NCBI GenBank assembly: GCA_030035585.1
Contig: CM057482.1
Coordinates: forward strand, 13,441,001 to 13,505,000
DNA length: 64,000 nt
Direction: 5' to 3'
Source: Dugong dugon
Taxonomy: Eukaryota; Chordata; Mammalia; Sirenia; Dugongidae
A program made the translations under genes and the position numbers. This document shows, in pieces, positions 56,362 to 64,000 of this stretch. How positions within the stretch are numbered: the stretch's first letter is position 1; every line of letters starts with the position of its first letter. The notes under the pieces are model-generated. The model saw nothing but the letters and a program-made list of their open reading frames with translations, was not told the DNA's origin and made no database searches.

Positions 56362-57842
56362 CTCTAGTCCACCTTTACAAAAGTGTGGTTAGCAGACCCC
56401 TGGGGATGCCCAAGACCATTCCAGGAGGTCTGTGAGGTCAAAATTATTTTAGTAATAATACCAAGACCTTTTTGCATTCCTCCCATTGATGGTGCAAAAG
56501 CATTGGTGGGTAAAACTGCTGGTACCTTAGGGCGAATCAAAACAGTAGCATCACCCTGTATTAGAGGCTGTGTTCCTCACTAGCATACACTCTCAGTTAA
56601 AAAAAGAGAGAGAAAAAAAGAAAGCCAGATTCGCAAACAATGTCCTTGATGAAGCAATAACAAATACTAATTTTATTAAGTCTTGACCCTTGGGTACGTG
56701 TCTTTTTAATACTATTCTGTGCGGTGAAATGGCAAGTACAAGTAAAGCACTTCTACTGAAGAACAATGACCATCGCCAGGAGAAGCACTTGTGCAATTGT
56801 TTGAGTTGTAAACTGAACTCCCTGCTTTTTTCCTGGAACACCATTTTTACTTGAAAGAACTTGAGACTGACAAAGTGTGATTATTCAGGCTTGAATATTT
56901 GGCAGACATTCTCTTGACTATAAACAAAGTGAGCCAGTCACTTCAAGGAAAACAACTGATAGTATTTGTTGCCAATGATAAAATTTGAGCTTTCAAGTGA
57001 AAATGAGAATTTGAGTCGGAATCGACTCAACAACAACGGGTTTGGTCTGGTTTTTTCTATTAGCCGTCTTTCCAGTACTTAAAGACTTTTCTGATGAGAT
57101 TTGTGGTGATATTAACAAGTGTGATTTTTTGATATTATATAAAGAAACGTGTCAACATTTTAAAAAGTCTGTATAACTCAGTGAACTAATATTTTCCAGA
57201 TGACCAAGGCATAATGTTAGAAAGCCATGCATGGGTAAAATGATCCATTCAAAGTGCAAGAAAGACCAACAGATTTTAATGTTACAGAGTATGAAAGTTC
57301 ATGGATGTGGTTTCAGAATTCACACTGTAACTAATCTTTATGAAACTATCACTTGATGAGATTTGGAGGGGTAACAAGGAGGAATAACACAGTTCTCCAA
57401 AAAGGTTATTAAAATACTCCTCCCTTTCCATCTGCGTATCTGTGTGAAGCCGGATTTTCTGCACATACTTCAACCAGAACAACCTAATGCAGCAGACTGA
57501 ATGCAGAAGCAGATGTAAGAATCAAGCTGTCTTCTATTAGCCAGATATTAAATATTAGCAAAAGTATGAAACGCCACTCTTCTACTAATTTCATTTTGTT
57601 TTGGAAAATAGTTACTGTTCATCAAAATATGTTATTTATGTTAACATGTAATGAGCTTGTTATTGTTATTTTTCAAAGATTTAAAAAAATTAAACATTTT
57701 AAAGTTTTCAGTTTTAGTTTCTAATACTGTAACTATCGAACAGATATAGCCCATACAAACAAAAGCTCTTGGGATCCTCAATAATTTTTAAGAACGTGAA
57801 GGGATCCTATGACCAAAATGTCTGGAAACAGCTGCCCTAGTC
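56362..57842 (+). mobile_element. hAT-Charlie DNA transposon with transposase remnant
   Basis: Element 56370-57834. Left end has 'aaaagtgtggttagcagacc' and 'aggaggtctgtgaggtcaaa'; right end has 'ctcaataatttttaagaacg' and 'aaatgtctggaaacagctg'. Flanks CTCTAGTC (56362-56369) and CCCTAGTC (57835-57842), an 8-bp duplication with one transition. Pieces of a transposase are readable on the plus strand, including 'DFSDEICGDINKCDFLILY' near 57090 and 'CVKPDFLHILQPEQ' near 57445 in the region of the hAT C-terminal dimerisation domain. Many stops. Confidence 0.85.
57013..57056 (+). repeat. AfroSINE tail only, inside the hAT element
   Basis: 'gagtcggaatcgactcaaca', then 'acaacgggtttggtctgg' and a short T run. 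Only the SINE 3' end is present. No clear target duplication. Confidence 0.78.
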
Positions 57843-58134
57843 TAAGACTAGTCTATTTCCTTTACCTCCTCTCCCATTTTGGTCTTTAGACGTTCCATTT
57901 ATTGAGTATCTACTCTGGGCAAGGGTTCTTTTTGGCCCTCAGTTCCTTCCCATTTACAACTTGGACAAAACAGTTATGAGAATAACTTTGGCTCCTGGTC
58001 TCTACCTTCAGCAAATGTCTAAGTAGATTTTTTCTGAGTTATTTTCTTCCTCCCCTTGCTTTGTATTTACTCATTCATTTAATAAACATTATAAAATGCC
58101 CTTTAACAATAGATAGATAATTTTTTAATCAAAC

Positions 58135-58350
58135 CCTTACCTGTACCATATACTAGACTTTATATGGGTTATCTCATTTAATCCCTCACCAACCTTATGA
58201 GGCAGGTATTATTCCCACTTTACAAGTGAAAAAAACTGAAGGCTAAATGAGTGAAGTGACTTGCACAAGGTTATGCAGGAAGTAAGTGGTGGAGTCCAGA
58301 TGGGATCCAAGCTAGCTGACTACAGACCTAGTGGTTTTAGCCCCTCTCCT
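58135..58350 (-). repeat. MIR SINE
   Basis: 'gggttatctcatttaatccc', 'ttatgaggcaggtattattc', 'gtgacttgcacaaggttatg' and 'gtaagtggtggagtcc' in antisense MIR order. Confidence 0.85.
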
Positions 58351-58888
58351 GCACTTACCTACAATTGTGCTTCGGAAGGATGTTAACAAATTAAAAATGT
58401 ATATTCTCTTTTGTCGAGAAGTTTATAGGCTGGTAAAGGAAATCAAACAATTTTGTAAACATTTTGACATTTTAAAGCTTAACTTGTATTCTGTATTCAT
58501 TTACTAAGGAGCTCTGGTGGCGCAATGGTTAAGCAGCTTGGCTACTAACTGAAAGGTTGGCAGTTCAAACCCAGCAGCTGCTCTGCACTAGAAAGATGTG
58601 GCAGTCTGCTTCCATAAAGATTACAACCTTGGGGGCACCTCACACCATCAAGAAAGCAGTGCCAGGAGCAAAGTGTGTCCTTTGGACTGGGGTCCCTGCA
58701 CCGAGAAGCTCCTAGTCCAGGGGAACACTGAAGAAAAGAAGGCCGGCAGAGAGAAAAAGCCTTCCCCTGGAGCTGACACCCTGAATTTGGACTTCTAGCC
58801 TACTTTGACAGCGAGGAAATAAATTTCTCTTTGTTAAAATCATCCACTTGTGGTATTTCTGTTATGGCAGCACTAGATGACTAAGACA

Positions 58889-59937
58889 GAATTTGGTACC
58901 GAGATAGTGGGGTGCTGCTCTAACAGATACCTAAAATGTGGAAGTGGTTTTAAAACTGTGAATGGATAGACGTGCGGCAGTGACAGAGGACCAGCAGCAG
59001 CAGAGAACCTACAACAGCAGAGAAGCAGCAGCAGCAGAGAACAAACAGCAGCAGAACCAGGAGACCGGTGAAAGAGGCGCTGGAGCCGACCCGCGGAGTG
59101 AGAGAGCTGAATGCCTGTGAGCAGGAGGCTTCCTGGCGGAGTGGGGTGCCTCTGGGCACTTACTGGTGGAGCTAGGCTTGCTGACCCACGGAGCGAGGGA
59201 GCTGAGTGCCTGTGCACAGAAGGCTTTCTGGCAGAGTGGGGTGCCTCCGGGCACTTACTGGTGGAGCTACTGAGCTTTGGAACACTTGCCCCAGCAGGGC
59301 AGATGCAGGCTTGAGGCCCGAGGGCCAAGAGGCCATAGGAAGCAGAAGCTGAAGAGACAAGGGACACAAGAAGCCAAGCTGCTTCAGCCTCAAAAGGTAT
59401 GGCCATGACCTCAGGGGTTTCGAAGGGTGGAGCCATGGCCTCTGGTGTTTCTAAGGGTGGAGTTGTCACTCCCATGGAGTAGGAGAACTGTGCGCCTAAA
59501 GCCAAGGGAGCAGAGTTGCTGTCCCACCGGGCCTGGAAGGCGGAGCTAAAGCCCAGGGCCGAGGGGCCTCCACTCAAAATCCAGAGACTGTGGCCAATAC
59601 CTAGAGTCTGGAGGGCAGGGCTGTTGTGTAAATTGTCCCAGAGAACAGAAGATTACTTTCAAAGCCTTGAGAGCTAATGTAATGTGTTCTGCTGACTTGC
59701 TTGGTGCCTGTTATCACTTCTTTTCCTCTAGTTTCTCCCATTTGTAATGGAAATGTCTAGCTTGTGCCTGTTCTGCCATTGTACCTTTGGAAGCAAATAA
59801 CTTGTATTCTATATTTCACAAATGAAGGGGAATTTTTGGATTTTGGACTTGGAGTTAAGACTTTTGCTATGATATGATGGGGTGAAGATGTTTTCCATGT
59901 TGTAAGGATGTGACTTTTGGGGGGCCAAAAGGTGGAA
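58889..59937 (+). other. Internal region of the MaLR-type element
   Basis: Begins right after the LTR end with 'gaatttggtaccgagatagt' then 'ggggtgctgctctaaca', which fits the start of MaLR internal sequences. A CAG-rich part lies at 58985-59065. An imperfect duplication of about 115 bp follows: 'ggcggagtggggtgcctctg' at 59133 and 'ggcagagtggggtgcctccg' at 59230. It ends with a purine-rich 'ccaaaaggtggaa' before the second LTR. No gag/pol-like frame, so non-autonomous. The 234-residue antisense frame at 58873-59577 looks incidental. Confidence 0.75.
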
Positions 59938-60139
59938 TGTCATGGATTGAAGTATGTCCCCCCAGAAATGTGTGTATCAGTTTGACTGAGCCATGATTCC
60001 TGGTACTGTGTGATTTTCCTATATGTTGTAAATCCTGCCTCTATGATGTTAATGAGGGAGGATGGGTGGCAGTAGTATTAGTAAGGCAGAAATGGATCTA
60101 CAAGATTGGATTGTATCCTGAGGCAATCTCTTGAAATAT

Positions 60140-61483
60140 AAAAGACAGAAGTGATGGAATACTATGCAATGAGAAAGAACAACAATGAATCTGTGAAGCA
60201 TCTCATAACATGGATGAAACTGGAGGACATTATGCTGAGTGAAATAAGTCAATCACAAAAGGACAAATATTGTATGAGACCTCTATTGTAAAAACCCATG
60301 AAAAAGTTCACACACAAAATGTAACCATCTTTGCTGGTTACCAGGGATGTGAGGGGTGGGGGAAAATACTAAATAAGCAATAGATAAGTGGTATCTTGGG
60401 TGAAGGGTGAGACAATACACACAATACAGGGGAAACTAGCACCACTTGTACAAGAAAAGGTCATGGAAGCCCCATAGACACATCCAAACTCCCTGAGGGA
60501 CTGAATTGCTGGGCGGAGGGCTGTGGGGACCATGGTCTCGGGGAACATCTAGCTCAACTGGCATAACACAGTTTATAAAGACAATGTTCTACATTCTACC
60601 TTGGTGAGTAGTGTCTGGGGTCTTAAAATCCTGTGAGCGGCCATCTAAGATACTCCACTGGTCTCATCCCTTCGGGAGCAAGGGAGAATGAAGAGAACAG
60701 GATACAAGGAAAAGATTAGTCCGAAGGACTAACTGTCCACAGCTACCAAGGCCTCCACCGGACTGAGTCCAGTACAGCTAGATGGTGCCCGGCTACCACC
60801 ACTGACTGCTCTGACCAGGATCACAACAGAGGCTTCTGGACAGAGCTGGAGAAGGATGTAGAACATAATTCTAACTCACAAAAAAAAGACCGCATTTACT
60901 GGCCTAAAGGAGACTGGAGAAACCTCGAGAGTATGGCCCCCAGACACCCTTTTAGCTCAGTGGTGAAGTTATCTCTGAGGTTCACCATTCAACCTGGGAG
61001 TGGACAGCCCTGTAAAACCAAATGGGACTAATGAGGTACAGTAGTCTAGTGACAAGGGCCAGAAAGCAGAAGGGGACAAGGAAGCTGGTGAAAGGGAACC
61101 CAAGGTTGAGTAAGGATATTGTTGATGTGTTGTGAGATTGTTAACCATTGTCATAGGGCAACATGTGTAGTAACTGTTAAATGAGAAACTATTTTGTTCT
61201 GTAAGCCTTCATCTTAAGTAAGAATAGCAGCATAATTGGAAGAGCGTAGTCAATGTCGCTGAACTGTGCATGTAGAAATTTTTGAAATGGTGTATCTTTG
61301 GCTATGTGTATTTTCACGAAAAAAAAAGGTTGAGAAGTTAGAGGGTTGACATGTTGTGGGGTTGTTAACCAATGTCATAAAACAATATGTGTACTACTGT
61401 TTCATGAGAAAGTATTGGTTCTGTGAGCCTTCACCTGAAGTACAATAAAAAAAGATTGAAAAAAAAAAAAAAGACAGAAGTGA
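60140..61483 (+). repeat. L1 3' end inserted in the second LTR
   Basis: L1 60155-61468, from the end of ORF2 ('tggaatactatgcaatgaga') through the 3' UTR to an A tract. AAAAGACAGAAGTGA occurs at 60140-60154 and 61469-61483, a perfect 15-bp duplication. The 3' UTR end is present twice (about 61110-61215 and 61345-61445), separated by an A run at 61320-61328. Confidence 0.94.
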
Positions 61484-62084
61484 GCAGTGAGATGGGGGAC
61501 CACATACCATCAAGAAAGCAGTGCCAGGAGCAAAGCACGTCCTTTGGACCGGGGTCCCTGCGCCGAGAAGCTCCTAGTCCAGGGGAACACTGATGAGAAG
61601 GTTGAGAGAGAGAAAGCCTTCCCCTGGAGCTGACACCCTGAATTTGGACTTTTAGCCTACTTTGACAGTGAGGAAATAAATTTCTCTTCATTAAAACCAT
61701 CAAAAAAAAAAAAGAGTACAACCTTGGAAACCCAATAGGGCAGTTCTGCTCTGAGTCAGAATCAGCTTGACGGCAACAGGTTTGGTTTTTTGGTTTTGGT
61801 GTTCGTTTACTGCCTGACTCTATCAAGGATATGCAAACATTAATAAGCATTCACTGAGGGCTGACCATGTTCTGAGCAGAGCATTCAGGGAAAAAAGGGG
61901 GAAAAAAAAAAGCAAAATGTAGGCCTTCTACTCCAAGAGCTTACCAATTACGAGGAGAATGAGGCAGTTCAATAAAAGAGGTACACCATCTAAAGTGGTA
62001 ACAGATTACAGGATAGAGAGAGAGAGCACATCTGACTGGAGCAACTGGGAAAGGCTTATGAGAGGAGGTGGATGGATTGTGCCC

Positions 62085-62454
62085 AGAATTAGCCAAACTA
62101 CAAAGTTTGAGGGCACGGCTCTCAAGATTGCCTTCACTTCTGACACCAACTGCAAGTTCAGGGCATTCCCCAAACCACCCTCAGTTTCCATACTTCACTA
62201 GCAGGGCTCACAGAACTCACTGAAAGCTATTACACTTACGGTTACAGTTTATTACAAAGAAAGAATACAGAGTAAAAATTAGCCAAAGGAAGAGACACAT
62301 AGGACAGAGCCTGGGAGGGTTCCAAATGCAAAGCTTTGTTGTCTTCTCCTATGGGTGTATTACCCTCCCAGTTTTGATATATGACAACATGCGTGAAGTA
62401 TTGCTAACCAAGGAAGCCCACTCCATTTTCTGAGAATCTACCATGGGCAAATGG
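62085..62454. repeat. Possible old LTR-like sequence, unassigned
   Basis: Shares ordered motifs with 14690-14800 ('ttctgacacca', 'cacagaactcac', 'acttacggtta', 'tttattacaaag'). Ends not defined. Confidence 0.35.
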
Positions 62455-62674
62455 AGTCCCTGGGTGGTACAAATGGTTGAGTGACTAATATCTGAAAGCT
62501 TGGCAGTTCAAACCCACTCAAGGGTGCCTCAGAAGAAAGGCCTGGCAATCTGCTTCCAAAAAGTCACCGCCTTAAAAACCCTATAGAACCATTATACTCT
62601 GCAGTCGTGGGGTCACCATGACCCAGAATCGACTTGATGGTAACTAAGAACAACAACAACACTATGGGAAAATA
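62441..62674 (+). repeat. AfroSINE, long form, with target duplication
   Basis: Body about 62455-62660, tail 'aactaagaacaacaacaaca'. Flanks ACCATGGGCAAAT and ACTATGGGAAAAT. The head is diverged ('ctaatatctgaaagcttgg'). Confidence 0.92.
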
Positions 62675-63802
62675 CTCTCTTTGGATCTTAGTTCCAGAGT
62701 TTTTATTGGGACTTCATTACATAAGCATGATGGAATGATCGATTGCCCACATGGTTGAACTCAGTCAACTTGAATGACCCAAAGCCTTCATCCTAAAGAA
62801 TATGGTTGGTATTTCTTGTGGGCTGGGCCCCGCACTGAAACTGTTGGGTGTGGCCAGTCCCATCCTAAGACTGGGTGTGACCAGCCCTTCTCTACAGCCC
62901 TAAACAAAGACACTCCTATCAAGGATGACATAGATTACCTCTCAGAAGCCCAAGGCAAGAGCCAGACATCTCTTTAGGCAAGGTCAAATTCTTCACTACA
63001 CAGACTGGGATCAGGGAAGAAGGTATGAGATTGATAAATCTAGGTGGGCACAAGGATATGTGCAGTTGTCACAAGTTGGCTTCTCTAGAAGCAGATGCTG
63101 AGACAGAGTTTATTAAAGATCAAAACCTATGAAGGGAGAGAAAGTAGGATTGGGCGGAGGAAGGAGTGGAAATATAATTCAGGTTTGACAAAGCCTCAGT
63201 CAACAGGTGGGGAACTCTGCAGGGTGTAGTGCCTGGCAGAGCTGTCTGGGGTTAGCTTGGAATGGCCAGGCCTTTATCCTCCCATCTCACACAGCCTCAG
63301 GCTTCAGGCTGCCCTGGGACATGACCTCAGGTGAGGCAGCTCTCTGCAGCTGAGGCAGAGTTGTTTAGTGGAAAGTAACTTGACTGGCTCCACTCTGGGA
63401 AGCATAACCTGCAGCAGCTTGTGGAACAGATTCAAGGCCGAAGGTGTAGGTTCATTGTTGGGCTGTTTGCCCAGTTCCTCTTCTCTGGGAATGGCCCTAC
63501 CCCTTCCACATACATGGCAACAGTGCTTGGCCATGGACAGTATTTGGCCCAATGGGATGTAGTCCTCAGACCACAGTTGAGCAGCCCAGGGGTAGAGGCC
63601 TGACCCTGGCTTGGTGAATCAGAGGCCTTTGGGAATTTGGAGTTGAGCCTAAGAAATTCTAATTCCTGTCTGGTGTGGTCTCCTGAATGGAGATGTAAAA
63701 ACTCAGCTGTGGGTCAATGGCCATGTTTTTGACCATGGGGTCTGAATAACAGGACAAAGATGTGCAGACTAAAATCACCAAGAGCTACACAGAAAATGGT
63801 AC
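62675..63802. other. Spacer, no gene recognised
   Basis: 63070-63300 resembles an old LTR-type repeat ('gcttctctagaagcagatgc', 'tgagacagagtttattaaag') but I cannot place its ends. Frames at 63304-63603 overlap on both strands and lack domains. Confidence 0.35.
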
Positions 63803-64000
63803 TATCTTAGTTTGGGTTCTCCAGAGGAGCACGATATATATAGAGAGAAGTTTACTTCATAGAAATGGCTCACACAGTTGTGAGGAAATGGTTCGCACAG
63901 TTTTGGGGGCTGGAAAGGCCCAAATTCTTGGGTCAGGCAACAGGCAGAAGACTTCTGCTGGCTCAGGTGGTTGCAGGGGCTGACGAACCCAAAATCTGCA
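63803..64000 (-). repeat. LTR, cut by the window end
   Basis: Begins TATCTTAGTTTGGGTTCTCC and continues 'gctcacacagttgtgagg'. It parallels the left part of the LTR at 46952-47567 ('tgtcttaggctgggttctct', 'aggggc' then 'cagtgaacccaagat'). The rest lies beyond the window. Confidence 0.7.

Larger units (their letters stand above)
58616..61727 (+). mobile_element. Apparent LINE-made retrocopy of a MaLR-type LTR-element mRNA
   Basis: Structure: partial LTR 58633-58888 (starts inside the LTR, just downstream of where the TATA box of related copies would place transcription start), internal region 58889-59937, then an LTR beginning TGTCATGGA at 59938. That LTR stops at 61701, about 20 nt after its AATAAA, and is followed by about a dozen A. 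The flanks are AAAGATTACAACCTTGG (58616-58632) and AAAGAGTACAACCTTGG (61711-61727): 17 bp with one mismatch. This is R-U5-internal-U3-R-poly(A) with a long duplication, as for a processed transcript. An L1 end (60155-61468) interrupts the second LTR. Confidence 0.82.
58496..61811 (+). repeat. AfroSINE, long form, split by an LTR-element retrocopy
   Basis: SINE pieces 58508-58632 and 61728-61800 join into one complete sense copy. TTCATTTACT (58496-58505) and TTCGTTTACT (61802-61811) are its target duplication. A SINE base run, 'ttacaaccttgg', is duplicated at the internal junctions. Confidence 0.94.

Noticed and set aside
58873..59577. 234-residue antisense open frame, the longest in the window
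   Set aside because: It runs antisense through the LTR-element internal region. Its repeated A/P/S-rich segments mirror the imperfect DNA duplications there. No domain, promoter or splice context.

Overview
This window is non-coding mammalian DNA, almost certainly from an afrotherian and most likely an elephant or close relative. The evidence is its repeats: about two dozen copies or fragments of a tRNA-Asn-like SINE with the AfroSINE pattern, RTE-class LINE copies whose 3' tail matches that SINE, MaLR-type solo LTRs, L1 copies with a distinctive 3' UTR, and old mammalian-wide repeats (MIR, L2, MER20, hAT-Charlie). I found no host protein-coding exon, rRNA, functional tRNA or CRISPR array. 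Every long open frame I could interpret lies in a mobile element or is an antisense shadow of one. Family names are from recognition, without a database search.

Layout. 1-5 kb: AfroSINE, then an old L1 split by an LTR and a Tigger-like DNA transposon, then a second LTR. 5-12 kb: MIRs, RTE-tailed SINEs, an old antisense L1 carrying several SINEs, and a (TG)n tract. 11.9-14 kb: an old LTR hit by a younger LTR and by an L1 ORF2 internal fragment with a perfect 20-bp target duplication. 15-20 kb: an LTR, a 208-bp fold-back DNA element, L2, and an L1 3' end containing an RTE fragment. 21-27 kb: a tRNA-Gly-headed SINE, three LTRs and an L1 3' UTR. 28-42 kb: AfroSINEs, an unusual 61-bp-arm inverted repeat, L2, MIR, LTRs (one nested inside another) and a well-preserved MER20. 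43-44.6 kb: a broken gamma-type ERV env segment plus LTR ending in an A tract. 45.0-53.4 kb: a full-length but dead antisense L1 with tandem repeats in its 5' leader, inserted in an AfroSINE and itself hit by an LTR. 54-56 kb: an RTE copy lacking most of its endonuclease. 56.4-57.8 kb: a hAT-Charlie transposon. 58.5-61.8 kb: an AfroSINE split by what looks like a LINE-made retrocopy of an LTR-retrotransposon mRNA, itself hit by an L1. 62-64 kb: AfroSINE and old LTR pieces, with an LTR cut by the window end.

The main interest is mechanism. Target duplications and poly(A) tracts let the order of insertion be read, and they show several routes of mobilisation: canonical LTR integration (5-bp duplications), L1-style target-primed insertion (14-20 bp duplications), hAT transposition (8 bp) and TA-targeted transposition. 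The 58.6-61.7 kb element combines LTR-element content with LINE-type hallmarks and is the strongest candidate for a second look.
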